A stretch of 64,000 nt of DNA from Roseibium sp. GTDB taxonomy: Bacteria; Pseudomonadota; Alphaproteobacteria; Rhizobiales; Stappiaceae. A program made the position numbers and the translations under genes. This document shows, one piece after another, positions 36,846 to 45,122 of the stretch. The notes below the pieces were generated by a model. The model had not been told where the DNA came from. It did not search any database and saw nothing but the letters and a program-made list of their open reading frames with translations. Every line of letters begins with the position of its first letter. Positions within the stretch are counted from its first letter, which is position 1. Location: contig JAEPML010000010.1 in the NCBI GenBank assembly GCA_017643925.1, forward strand, positions 142,016 through 206,015. The letters run 5' to 3'.

Positions 36846-37208
36846 CTACTGACGTCTTTGATCCATCTCTTGTTCGAGTAGGGTTTTCCTTCGATTCATC
36901 CAAAGAAACATTAGATGTATCGGGACCGCAACGGCCAACAAGAATAGACCTACTGAAACACATCCCCAAGTCAGATATGTTAACAAGCCGTCCGGTGAGA
37001 GTTTCCCTTTATGTAAGAGTGCCGACAGCACATAGCCCCCACCGAAAAGCATAAAGCCAAGCCACCCCCAAAGGTTCCGATGAACTACAATGAAATCGTG
37101 GATCTCAGTAACGAGGTGGTACCGGCAATAAAGTTGCTCTTCGGAGTACTGCTCGAGATTGTCTGTTTCTGGCTTCCCGAAAGTCAGAAAATTCGCAAAA
37201 TCGATCAT
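36846..37208 (-). CDS. Hypothetical membrane protein (120 residues)
   Basis: ATG at 37208. Two hydrophobic helices (about 48-64, WGWLGFMLFGGGYVLSALL; about 75-102) with charged ends, no recognised family. It is separated from a nuclease-like gene by about 70 bp. Part of a run of minus-strand genes with the exported proteins that follow. Confidence 0.55.
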   Translation of the reverse strand: MIDFANFLTFGKPETDNLEQYSEEQLYCRYHLVTEIHDFIVVHRNLWGWLGFMLFGGGYVLSALLHKGKLSPDGLLTYLTWGCVSVGLFLLAVAVPIHLMFLWMNRRKTLLEQEMDQRRQ

Positions 37209-37280
37209 CGTACGCAGCCCCCTTCAGCCTCCACCCAAGGCTTGACAGCCTACTGGTCAATTTCATTTGCAGACCACCAA

Positions 37281-37655
37281 TTATTCTAGGTCACACCATT
37301 CAGCCACATAACCGGGCGTCCACACCTTTGCCAGACCTTCCGAAATCAGCACAGAACCGGCACGTTTCCCATCGGGAAGAACTACCCAGACCAACGGACG
37401 CTCGTAGCGATCCTGCTCGCCAGAATCGAACACTTTTACTCCTGGTTGGCTCAATAGCTCCTGCATCCGCACCTTGGCAGCTCTTCCAAGCTCAAGCTCT
37501 TGTTGGCATTTTGGCCGTGAAATCTCAGGGGTATCGTACCCAGAAACAAACGGTTTGCCGTCTCCCATATCTCTCATATTCACGCCATCACACTTGATGC
37601 TGTCACCGTCAATTGCGAGCAACGAAGCGCATATGAGAAGCGTTGCACCGTTCAT
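37281..37655 (-). CDS. SNase-like (thermonuclease) homologue
   Basis: 124 residues from the ATG at 37655; an in-frame extension upstream to 37859 overlaps another gene. N-terminal helix ATLLICASLLAIDG is hydrophobic enough for a signal peptide. Staphylococcal-nuclease-like features: DGDSIKCDG, a GYDTPEIS motif in place of the usual VGIDAPE, and ELGRAAKVRMQELL. Catalytic arginine/glutamate positions are partly kept (TPE; QDRYERPLVWV). It is shorter than usual at the N-terminus. Likely exported nuclease or degenerate relative. Confidence 0.65.
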   Translation of the reverse strand: MNGATLLICASLLAIDGDSIKCDGVNMRDMGDGKPFVSGYDTPEISRPKCQQELELGRAAKVRMQELLSQPGVKVFDSGEQDRYERPLVWVVLPDGKRAGSVLISEGLAKVWTPGYVAEWCDLE

Positions 37656-37708
37656 GACCGAGAGCCCATCGGAAGCGAGATTTCTTCTCGAAATGATTTC
37701 ATTCTGCC

Positions 37709-38257
37709 TTATCTTTCCGAGATGTTTCCGTCTGTACTGATTGAAATGCCCAATCCCGAAGTGAGTTGTTCTGCCAGCCCTCCCCCCTGAATTTGATAGA
37801 TTTCTCCCTTTATTCGAGGCACGTTCGCAACCGTTTTTTTCTGCAGCTGGCCAACACATTTCGTGTCACCGGCTTGTTTTTTCACCTCATCAACTTGGGC
37901 GGCCAACAACAAATCAAGCTCTCCCTCTCCCAGCTGTTCGGTGGTACAGGTCGACAAAGACTGAAGGACCGAATTGGTTACCTTAGCGGCTTCGAAATAC
38001 TCATCAGCAACCTGCCCGTAACCACACACACTGAGATTGTGAATTGCGACAGCGGAATCGAACAAACGTGCTTCCATCGACGCCCTTACGCAACCCGGCC
38101 CCTCTTTGCGGTAGTAAGGTTCCTGGGAGTATTTCCCGCACATAAAGTCAGTAATGATCACCTTCTTATCTTGAGAGACAGAGCACGCAGCAAAGGTGAC
38201 ATCCGGCAACACAACAAGTAGGGAAACGAGTATTAACGCTCGTGTTGAGGGGCTCAT
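37709..38257 (-). CDS. Exported cysteine-rich hypothetical protein
   Basis: 182 residues. Clear signal peptide (ALILVSLLVVLPDVTFAA, cleavage about residue 23) and six or so cysteines in the mature part, spread in pairs. No family recognised. It lies 11 bp downstream of the Rap1a-like gene on the same strand and overlaps nothing else after trimming the nuclease start. Probably periplasmic. Confidence 0.6.
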   Translation of the reverse strand: MSPSTRALILVSLLVVLPDVTFAACSVSQDKKVIITDFMCGKYSQEPYYRKEGPGCVRASMEARLFDSAVAIHNLSVCGYGQVADEYFEAAKVTNSVLQSLSTCTTEQLGEGELDLLLAAQVDEVKKQAGDTKCVGQLQKKTVANVPRIKGEIYQIQGGGLAEQLTSGLGISISTDGNISER

Positions 38258-38268
38258 TTCATATCACC

Positions 38269-38622
38269 TTATTCACAAGGAAAAGTCTCCCTCAAAACTG
38301 ACAACATGATTATCGGCGCTGCGTAGTGCCTAAGGTTTGGGTAAGTCTCCAGATGCTTAACTGCGATATCCCTCAACTGAGGAGTGACTAGGTTGTCCGG
38401 TGTGCAAGCCCATTTTGGCAAATGGCCATCCCTTTGAAGCACTGCTTGCAAATCCGACAGCCCCATTAGATATCCGATACAAACTGGGTGATCTTCTTTG
38501 CAGAGTTCGTAGAGCTTGTTTCCATCCATGAAGAAGTGAGACGGTTCCTGAGCCACACTCGTCTGAACGCTCATTAACAGTCCAACGAATGCACTTCCAA
38601 GCAACAGGCGAAAGTTGATCAC
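38269..38622 (-). CDS. Rap1a/Tai-like protein, exported
   Basis: 117 residues from the GTG at 38622, with a GAGGGGGGG ribosome site. Signal peptide MINFRLLLGSAFVGLLMSVQ. The mature part fits the Rap1a immunity-type pattern: DGNKLYELC, CIGYLMGLSDL, a Pro-rich CTPDN, and a C-terminal AAPIIMLSVLRETFPC. In known cases such proteins are periplasmic immunity proteins of T6SS effectors; many homologues are orphans, so this role is not implied. No T6SS effector is nearby. Confidence 0.75.
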   Translation of the reverse strand: MINFRLLLGSAFVGLLMSVQTSVAQEPSHFFMDGNKLYELCKEDHPVCIGYLMGLSDLQAVLQRDGHLPKWACTPDNLVTPQLRDIAVKHLETYPNLRHYAAPIIMLSVLRETFPCE

Positions 38623-38862
38623 CCCATCCCCCCCTCTTTGTACAGATGCGGTCACATCTTCAGTGGACTACCCCCCCATGTCAACTCAGGGTTACATCCG
38701 ACAGAAAACTGCGCGCGTGAATACAAATGAAATTCATTGCAGTTTGTTTTTATTCGGTTTCCCACCACAGCAGTGCAACTCACTTGCTGCACCTAATAAA
38801 TTGTAATCTTAGAAAGTTCGCCATATAGATGAAATTTCATTTTTTGTTACACGAGTAGAATT

Positions 38863-39531
38863 ATGCACTTTGTTAGGTCCAACTCGAGTCCGGTTGAAGG
38901 CATTCGCATTAGTGCGAGGTGCCCACATTGCAGGCAGAATGGTACTTTTGAAAAACTGCCAAACTCGAAAGACGTTCAATGGATTAATCCGGCCAATAAT
39001 GGTTTCCCTACCGAAAAATGGGCTGCAGGTCTCAGACAGTGTCCTAACCCAACTTGCAAAGGTCTGCTCTTTTTTGTTTACGATTTAGTCGCTGGAAACA
39101 CCGTCACTTACCCTCCGGAAGTGATTGACTTCGACGGCACCAACCTACCGGCGAATATTCTCTCAACTCTAGAAGAAGCAATCAAATGTCATGCGGCTGA
39201 GTGTTATCGAGCTGCTGCATTGATGGTCAGGCGTACCCTTGAAGAGCTCTGTGAAGATAAGGGAGCAAAGGGTTCGAATCTGAAGAAAAGGATTGGATCA
39301 CTAAGTTCAGTTGCAGTTATTCCGACTGAGCTATTGTCTGCAGCAGATGAGTTGCGGATTCTTGGAAATGACGCAGCACACGTGACTTTGAAAGACTACG
39401 ACAAGGTAGGAAAAGAAGAGTCAGAGATTGCAATCGAATTGGCTAAAGAACTGCTGAAAGCAGTATATCAGTATTCTGCTCTACTCACACGTCTCAAAGG
39501 GTTAAAAAGCGCTTCGAACGATGAGGATTGA
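38863..39531 (+). CDS. DUF4145 protein
   Basis: 222 residues. The N-terminal half has zinc-ribbon-like cysteines (ARCPHCRQ; CPNPTCK). The C-terminal part matches DUF4145, a HEPN-like fold (HAAECYRAAALMVRRTLEELC...LRILGNDAAH). DUF4145 genes are often found in defence and mobile islands. ATG at 38863; 224 bp upstream is AT-rich. Confidence 0.85.
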   Translation: MHFVRSNSSPVEGIRISARCPHCRQNGTFEKLPNSKDVQWINPANNGFPTEKWAAGLRQCPNPTCKGLLFFVYDLVAGNTVTYPPEVIDFDGTNLPANILSTLEEAIKCHAAECYRAAALMVRRTLEELCEDKGAKGSNLKKRIGSLSSVAVIPTELLSAADELRILGNDAAHVTLKDYDKVGKEESEIAIELAKELLKAVYQYSALLTRLKGLKSASNDED

Positions 39532-39677
39532 TGACTACAACAATCTCAGTCAGTTCAAACTCGTTTCCTGCAAGTTCCCTCTAGCTGGGCCTGAGATCCG
39601 TCCACCGTTTCAGTTCGACAAAACAATGAGTCAACAAAACCTAACTGCGAAGGAGCTGACCAATTACTGACACGAAA

Positions 39678-40190
39678 TTGCCTCCCCCAAAAAAGAAACT
39701 TGATGGAACTACTCTACAAATTTTTCTCGCATTGTTCTCTTGGATAGCGATAGTGGTTTTCCTCTACGCGTTCAAAGGCGATCCTCAAAGTGCGAAAACA
39801 CCATTGCCCGATCGACACATTCCAAGCGAAATGGTGCAACTCGCAAACGGCTCAGAAGTGGACGTCCTCGGCTGGCATAGACCCCAATTTGAAAGTTCTT
39901 GGATCAGCGCAGTTTACTTGAGCGAAGGCTGGACTGAAATAGAAATAGAAGGACAATACTGCGAGATATTGATCGATGAAGACTATTCGTATTGCGGTCG
40001 AAATGAAGACATCGAAGTTGAACATAGGGAAATCTTCGATCACTACACCGACATAATCTTCACATTTCGAAGTAAATCATACATGTATTGTGAAATTCCT
40101 CATGAAGTGGCATTAAGAATGCTGAGAGCAGAAAGCATAGGAAGTTTTTACCAAAATCAAATTAAAGGAAAATACTATTGCCAATCCTAA
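39678..40190 (+). CDS. Hypothetical single-pass membrane protein
   Basis: 170 residues from a TTG at 39678 (MPPPKKKLDG). One transmembrane helix lies at about 13-31 (LQIFLALFSWIAIVVFLYA), followed by a soluble acidic domain with Tyr- and Cys-containing motifs. No family is recognised. Low GC. The start is uncertain because the TTG has only a weak ribosome site. Confidence 0.5.
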   Translation: MPPPKKKLDGTTLQIFLALFSWIAIVVFLYAFKGDPQSAKTPLPDRHIPSEMVQLANGSEVDVLGWHRPQFESSWISAVYLSEGWTEIEIEGQYCEILIDEDYSYCGRNEDIEVEHREIFDHYTDIIFTFRSKSYMYCEIPHEVALRMLRAESIGSFYQNQIKGKYYCQS

Positions 40191-40534
40191 AAAAGGACCA
40201 AGGGTACGTTTGTTTTGAGATTCAAAATAATATTCCACTATTCTTGCCTAGGTATCGCACACAAGCGGCTCTTCGATACTGTCAACAGGCACCACGTTGA
40301 GAACAAGTTTGTTGGTCATTTGCTTGTCTCTATCCCAGTTCTGAAATGACACCCCCTTGCCGGGGTTGGACAAAGGGTTGTCAGTTTTGGGGTATCAGGG
40401 GAATGCGGTAGGGCTAATTGTGCCGTTCCCGAGGACATCAAGATTGCAATTCAGCTACAACCATTTGCTTTCGACCAGGCACCAGGTTACGGAACCACGC
40501 CTCATGTCTGGCGTCCAGTCGCAGAAATGTAGTT
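40191..40534. other. Non-coding or decayed stretch before the ATPase gene
   Basis: 344 bp between two genes of opposite orientation. On the minus strand a short frame from about 40390 down to 40250 reads KGVSFQNWDRDKQMTNKLV... and ends at a TAG; it has plausible codon use but no clear start and no stop of a neighbour in frame. It may be the tail of a lost gene. Otherwise nothing recognisable. Confidence 0.4.
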
Positions 40535-41827
40535 TCATTTGCTGTTTCTCCAGTCTTCGAAGATCCCGACCATGCGTTCTGACGGCAGGTACAGGGTGAT
40601 AGGCTTGTTGTCCCGGATAGCGGAACGCCATACCCACTGAATGAGTTCAGTCAAAGCAAACTTGCCGGACGTGACATTGTACGTCTCGCCAATTTCCAGC
40701 CAACCTGTGTGGAGGTGGTTGGGATTTTGATCATAGAGGTAGATCAGGTGTGTGCAGTGTTTAAAATCATTCGTTCCCCGTGTCGTGTTGGGGACGAAGT
40801 TGACACCGCGAAACATTTTTGACTTCGTCGCGAAAGGCCCAGGTTCAGGACCAGATGTCTCACTTGGTCCCCTGCCGTTTTTGTACCAAAGACGCTTTTT
40901 GCACGTCAGCATGACGTTGTTCAGATCAACGTCCTTGAGCTGCCCGTCTCTGAGAACTCTCAAGGCCGATTGCACACGCGGAGCAGTCTTGTTGCCTTTG
41001 ACAGCGTACTTGTCCTGACTGCCGTCATTGAGCTTCACGCGAGACAGGGAAGGAATTGTCTTGACGGTGATCAACTCACGCGCCTTCCTCTTCCACTCTT
41101 CCTCAAGCGAAGGGTCAGAAATAATGGTTGGTTCCAGACCAATCTTCCTAAGGTAAGGTACCATCAAGGAACCTTCTGCCCGGTAGGTGTAAACTGTCAG
41201 GGAAGACCCAGCCATGAACAACTCAGGCGGAAACGTCCAAAGGAAATAGCCTGTGCTGATCTTGTAGAGACACCCAGCTTTTGCCTGCCGGTAGAGGTTG
41301 ACGTTCAACACATCCTTGCACCCCTTCTCGGTCCCCTTCGCGACATAGTCGTGCCACTTCTGTGTTGGGGTTACCTTCTGGGTGATAGGACACACGTCAG
41401 CGAAACCGTCGCCGATATAGAACTCCTGCCAGTCTTTTTCCTGGGGTCCAGATTCTCTGCGAACGACTGACAGCACTTCGTCAACGATAATGTGGACCCC
41501 CTTGAGAAGTCCTTCGCGGGATAGCTCAAGAATGTCCACGAACAGGGCGTGTGTTGTGACCACATTTTCACCGCTCAACAGAAGATCTCTGAGGCAGTCC
41601 TTCTTGGTTGGGTGGTGGTTCGTCGTGGGTTCCTTCAAGAAACCTTTGGCTTTTGTCTCATCCGTGTCCTCGATGAATCGCTTAATCTCAGACAGGAGGG
41701 GAACCACGATCAGATATTGCTCATCGTGTTCGAGACTTTCGATAATTTCGGTAGTCTTACCGGAACCGCATGGGCGGTCGTGAATTGTGACGTCAGGTAA
41801 GAACGTCAATTCGTTGCGAGGTGTCAT
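40535..41827 (-). CDS. SF2-like P-loop ATPase / helicase
   Basis: 430 residues from the ATG at 41827. Walker A is PCGSGKTT (residues 19-26) and Walker B is IIVDEV (Asp116, Glu117), with a TTHALF segment at 91-96 that fits helicase motif Ia-like positions. The C-terminal part has no recognised domain. A DEAD-type replication or packaging helicase of a phage/plasmid is likely; the sequence gives no clearer assignment. It lies 143 bp after the ribbon-helix-helix gene, with a terminator between, both minus strand. Confidence 0.65.
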   Translation of the reverse strand: MTPRNELTFLPDVTIHDRPCGSGKTTEIIESLEHDEQYLIVVPLLSEIKRFIEDTDETKAKGFLKEPTTNHHPTKKDCLRDLLLSGENVVTTHALFVDILELSREGLLKGVHIIVDEVLSVVRRESGPQEKDWQEFYIGDGFADVCPITQKVTPTQKWHDYVAKGTEKGCKDVLNVNLYRQAKAGCLYKISTGYFLWTFPPELFMAGSSLTVYTYRAEGSLMVPYLRKIGLEPTIISDPSLEEEWKRKARELITVKTIPSLSRVKLNDGSQDKYAVKGNKTAPRVQSALRVLRDGQLKDVDLNNVMLTCKKRLWYKNGRGPSETSGPEPGPFATKSKMFRGVNFVPNTTRGTNDFKHCTHLIYLYDQNPNHLHTGWLEIGETYNVTSGKFALTELIQWVWRSAIRDNKPITLYLPSERMVGIFEDWRNSK

Positions 41828-41910
41828 TGCACCTTCAACCTTTCTAGCTCATTGGCTTTGGGGGATTGCGCAAGACAGCCAAGGGACTGCCGCGACTTAC
41901 AGGCAGACAC

Positions 41911-41940
41911 AGAAAAACCCCTGCAGCGGACTGAGGGGCT
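41911..41940 (-). terminator. Terminator after the ribbon-helix-helix-like gene
   Basis: Stem CCCCTCAG/CTGCAGGGG with a TCCG loop and one bulge, followed on the minus strand by five T. It lies 30 bp after the stop at 41971. Confidence 0.75.
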
Positions 41941-41970
41941 GTGTGTCTCGTTTGAAGTTTCGGATGCTCT

Positions 41971-42138
41971 TTACAGAGCGTGTTTGCGGTATGCCGCACT
42001 GATCAGGCTTTTGATGAGTGCCTGACGGGATGGCTTGGAGCCGGTCTTCTCTTCAATGATGTTCTGAAGAAAGATCAACGCTGACCGGGTGTCGGGGGAC
42101 ACAGAGAAAGTCAACGTCTGGATCTTGTCCGTTTGCAT
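41971..42138 (-). CDS. Small ribbon-helix-helix-like protein
   Basis: 55 residues from the ATG at 42138 with GGAAG upstream. MQTDKIQTLTFSVSPDT followed by two helices (LIFLQNIIEEKTG; PSRQALIKSLISAAYRK) fits a ribbon-helix-helix DNA-binding plan. Such proteins often control plasmid copy or partition genes, or element excision. It is preceded by one copy of an 84-bp repeat (42162-42245). Confidence 0.5.
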   Translation of the reverse strand: MQTDKIQTLTFSVSPDTRSALIFLQNIIEEKTGSKPSRQALIKSLISAAYRKHAL

Positions 42139-42161
42139 TGGGACTTCCTTTCGGTTGGTGA

Positions 42162-42245
42162 GTGTTAAAGGAGGACTTTGATACTGATTGGCGGAAAGCG
42201 GTTGTTTCTCAGAAAACCGAGCTTTAATTCCACACATAGGGGAAT
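42162..42245. repeat. Imperfect direct repeat, copy A
   Basis: Aligns without gaps to 42383-42466, 58 of 84 positions identical by hand count. The centre (TCAGAAAA at 42209-42216) is best conserved. It is adjacent to the start of the ribbon-helix-helix-like gene. Confidence 0.7.
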
Positions 42246-42591
42246 GTTGATTATCTACATATTGTAGGACTTTACGCCTTATCGGCAGATGAGAGCCGGA
42301 CTTGAGCGCACTGCCCTATGGCTCCACACATAGTGGAATTTTTCTTACAATCCGCAGAGATCCCCCGTCACCAAACCCTCTTCCGTTTAAGGGGAAGCTT
42401 GATCCTCATTGGTGAAAAGCTGCTGTTTGTCAGAAAATCGGTTTTTGTTTCTACAGAATGGGGAGTTCTACGAAACAATCCACCAGAAGAAATACTTCAC
42501 TATTGAAGTATCCACAGTAAAATATAAATTTCCTTTGAAAAATTATTCAGTTCTCACAATCATTACCCCGATCACAACACGAGGTGAACAG
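42246..42591. other. Control region between divergent island genes
   Basis: Non-coding stretch between the minus-strand ribbon-helix-helix-like gene and a plus-strand gene at 42592. It contains copy B of the 84-bp repeat and two copies of TCCACACATAG-GGAAT (42229-42245 and 42323-42339, differing by one base). It may hold a regulatory or origin site. Confidence 0.5.
42383..42466. repeat. Imperfect direct repeat, copy B
   Basis: Partner of 42162-42245 with an offset of exactly 221 bp. Not obviously coding in either copy: stop codons interrupt the aligned frames. Confidence 0.7.
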
Positions 42592-42756
42592 ATGTATACT
42601 TTCAAAGTCGAATTTATGGATGAAGACGGCAAGTTACTTCCCCGCTTTACCCGAAGAATGCAGGGGGAAACGCACTGGGATGTATGTGTTCACGTTCTTA
42701 CGAAGGTACTCAGACGGCTCAAAGGTGCGGTTGATTTCAATGTGACAGAGGTTTGA
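42592..42756 (+). CDS. Small hypothetical protein (54 residues)
   Basis: ATG at 42592 preceded by GAGGTGA. Basic protein MYTFKVEFMDEDGKLLPR... with no recognised family. It lies 7 bp before the BRO-N gene and is probably in the same transcript. Plausible but small, so it could be chance. Confidence 0.45.
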   Translation: MYTFKVEFMDEDGKLLPRFTRRMQGETHWDVCVHVLTKVLRRLKGAVDFNVTEV

Positions 42757-42762
42757 GTTCCC

Positions 42763-43065
42763 TTGTTTGAGATTCACACAATTCCCTTTGATGTAGCTAC
42801 GAGTTTCCGCGTGGTGTTTATCAACGAGAAGCCGTGGTTTGAGATCGCCGATGTTAAAATGAAGCTGAACTACAATTCGATGAAAGAAATACAAGAACGA
42901 TTGTCTGCAGCTGACCAACTGAAGGTTCAGCATGGGAAGACAACCTACATTCTTGTCTCAGAGAAAGCGCTGTACAGGCTTGCTCCTCGCACCACAATCC
43001 CTGCATTCAGCGACTTGAGAAATTGGGTAAAGCGCGATGTCATGGCGCTAGCCAAAAGGCAATAA
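42763..43065 (+). CDS. BRO-N (prophage antirepressor-like) protein
   Basis: 100 residues from a TTG at 42763. It contains the BRO-N pattern: VVFINEKPWFEIADVKMKLNY, and the C-terminal SEKALYRLAPRTTIPAFSDLRNWVKRDV resembling the SESGLYRLI...FRDWVTREVLP block. It is shorter than full antirepressors and has no second domain. BRO-N proteins bind DNA or phage repressors; the role here is inferred. It is convergent with the recombinase gene. Confidence 0.8.
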   Translation: MFEIHTIPFDVATSFRVVFINEKPWFEIADVKMKLNYNSMKEIQERLSAADQLKVQHGKTTYILVSEKALYRLAPRTTIPAFSDLRNWVKRDVMALAKRQ

Positions 43066-43142
43066 AGTGCAGAGGAAAAGGTTTCGGCCATCGAGTTCGA
43101 TGCCTATTTCCCGCCATCACCAACGCGCATCTTGTTGTCTGG

Positions 43143-44690
43143 CTACTTCCTCAGTTCAACAGAATATTGGGAACCGTCTTTGAGGGTCACATCCGCAATA
43201 CCCTTGAAGTTCTTCAAGACCCTTCCGGGGTCATCAACAACCGCCTGATAGGAACCGAGGTTGAGAGACACATTCTCAACGATCCGGGCCAGTCTGGCTT
43301 GAAGTGCCTGACGGTTCTCCACTCTGTCCCTGTCGATGTTCTTGAAGATTTCCTCAAGGTCGTTCGGGTCAACTGCCCGTATCTTTGGGGTTTCGGTCTT
43401 CAGACGGGTCAACTCCCTGTCCATGTCATCCAGCTGTTCAGACAGGGTTTCCATTGATTGCTCATAGGTGGTTCTCAAGCGGTCAGAAGTCGCTGTTAGA
43501 GCGCGTTCTGTGGCTGTGTTGAGCTTGCCTTCAGCCACTTCAATCTGGCTCTCCAGAGTCTTTATTTTGCCCTCAGTTTCATCAACAACCGGGACCACTT
43601 CCCGTTCTTCTGTGAGTTCGATGGCAAGGTTTGATAGGAGCGACTCTTCAAGGTAGTCCATCAGGATGACACCGTTGCCGCACTTGTCTTCCTTCACCCT
43701 GCTGCGATTGTCAGCACACTGGACGTACCGATAGGTTTTATTGGGTTTCTTGGTGGAAGACACGAACATTGGACCACCGCATTTTGCACAGGTCAAAGAC
43801 CGGCTGAACAGGTTGGCGATATCGCCACGAACGGATGCAGGGTTCCGTCTGCGCTTTGCCTTCTGGTCTTCGAACAAGTCCCACTGGGTCTTTGTGATCA
43901 CTGGTTCAAAGAAGTCTTCAGTCACCTCGTCACCAAACCGGACGGCACCATAGAGTGCAGGATTGTCCAAAATGTTTTGGACGTTGCTCTGTCTCCAGAT
44001 GCTCCCCTTGGGGGTTGTGAAGCCTTCGCTGTTCAAGATGCTCGCTGTCTTCAGATAGCTGTTGCCCTCCCTGAACAAAGACACCAGACGTTCGACCACG
44101 GGGCGTTTGTCATCCAAGATCTGACGTGTTTCCCGGTCAATCCAGAAGGGGACAGATGCAAGCGGGATTTTCTCCCCTGCCTGCAAGCGTCTTGCCCGTG
44201 CCTTGTAGGCCTGTTTTACAGCGTGGGACTTCTGCTGGCTTTCTTGGTTCGCAGCTGAGAGGCCAATCAGGGATGTCAGGGGAATGGCAGTGTTCTGATC
44301 GTAGATTGGTTTGTTGATGAATGTATCGTGCCGAGCGATGCCAAGCGTGATCCCTGAGACAATCAGATCCAGAAAGAGCATCATTGCATCACTGGCGTCC
44401 ATGCGGGTCAGACGGCTGTAGTCGTCCACGATCAGGATGACATCTTTTGAGATTTCCCCAGTCTGATAGGACTCAATGAGACGGCCAAGCTGTGCCTTGA
44501 CGTTGGACCCACGGAACGCTGAGACGCCTTGGTCCCTGATGGTGTCCACCAGTTCCAGCTTGTGCCTTCTGCAGAACTCCTGTGCCGTGCTGTCTTGTCG
44601 GTCTTGGCTGTCACCATCGTTCTGCTTGGTGGTGGACCAGCGCTGATAGGAGATTGCCCTTCGTCCGTGAAATTGTGTCGCGTCAATCAT
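43143..44690 (-). CDS. Large serine recombinase
   Basis: 515 residues from the ATG at 44690. The catalytic domain has RWSTTKQNDGDSQDRQ with Ser19, followed by the DYSRLTRMDASD and GIARHDTFI segments. Then a recombinase domain (RQAL-like DDKRPVVERLVSLFREGNSYLKTASIL), a zinc ribbon (SRSLTCAKCGGPMFV) and a C-terminal coiled coil. It would integrate or excise the island by site-specific exchange. The in-frame upstream region (to 45020) is opposite to a BRO-N remnant and is not included. Confidence 0.95.
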   Translation of the reverse strand: MIDATQFHGRRAISYQRWSTTKQNDGDSQDRQDSTAQEFCRRHKLELVDTIRDQGVSAFRGSNVKAQLGRLIESYQTGEISKDVILIVDDYSRLTRMDASDAMMLFLDLIVSGITLGIARHDTFINKPIYDQNTAIPLTSLIGLSAANQESQQKSHAVKQAYKARARRLQAGEKIPLASVPFWIDRETRQILDDKRPVVERLVSLFREGNSYLKTASILNSEGFTTPKGSIWRQSNVQNILDNPALYGAVRFGDEVTEDFFEPVITKTQWDLFEDQKAKRRRNPASVRGDIANLFSRSLTCAKCGGPMFVSSTKKPNKTYRYVQCADNRSRVKEDKCGNGVILMDYLEESLLSNLAIELTEEREVVPVVDETEGKIKTLESQIEVAEGKLNTATERALTATSDRLRTTYEQSMETLSEQLDDMDRELTRLKTETPKIRAVDPNDLEEIFKNIDRDRVENRQALQARLARIVENVSLNLGSYQAVVDDPGRVLKNFKGIADVTLKDGSQYSVELRK

Positions 44691-44744
44691 TTGGAGACAG
44701 CCCTCAAAATTCGTAACAAGTATATCGTTACGTCTGTACACTAA

Positions 44745-45122
44745 AAGAACTTCACCTTCAACTCCAACCAGATCCGTGTTGTCGAGATCGACGGGGAACC
44801 GTGGTTCGTCGCAAGGGATGTCTGCAGCGCTGTCGATTTCCTGATGCAGCAGCACGTTTTCAGGAAACTGAACGCCGATGAAATGCAAACCATCACGAAG
44901 AAAGATGTGCCAGATACATCTTTGTTCCCCGGCAGACAGGCGCGAGTGAAAGTCATCTCCGAAAGTAGCCTGTACAAACTGGTCATGCGCTCGGACAAGC
45001 CACAGGCAAACCCCTTCCAATGTCCGGTCACAAAAAACCTGATTTCGCGGACCGCTGCTTTAGGCATTGGGAGACACCCTGTTTGCCTTGTAGTTACCTA
45101 TAGTTTTTCTTTTACGAAATGA
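44745..45122 (+). pseudogene. Remnant of a second BRO-N antirepressor gene
   Basis: In the plus-strand frame starting after the stop at 44742, the translation reads NFTFNSNQIRVVEIDGEPWFVARDVC and then SESSLYKLVMRSDKPQANPFQ, an unmistakable BRO-N domain. There is no start codon before the domain and the end loses the conserved FxxWVTxxV pattern after FQ. The recombinase promoter now sits where its start should be. It is therefore 5'-truncated and probably decayed at the 3' end. Confidence 0.75.

Noticed and set aside
44691..45020. N-terminal extension of the serine recombinase to 45020
   Set aside because: The extension is antisense to a recognisable BRO-N remnant and the catalytic domain begins correctly at the ATG at 44690.
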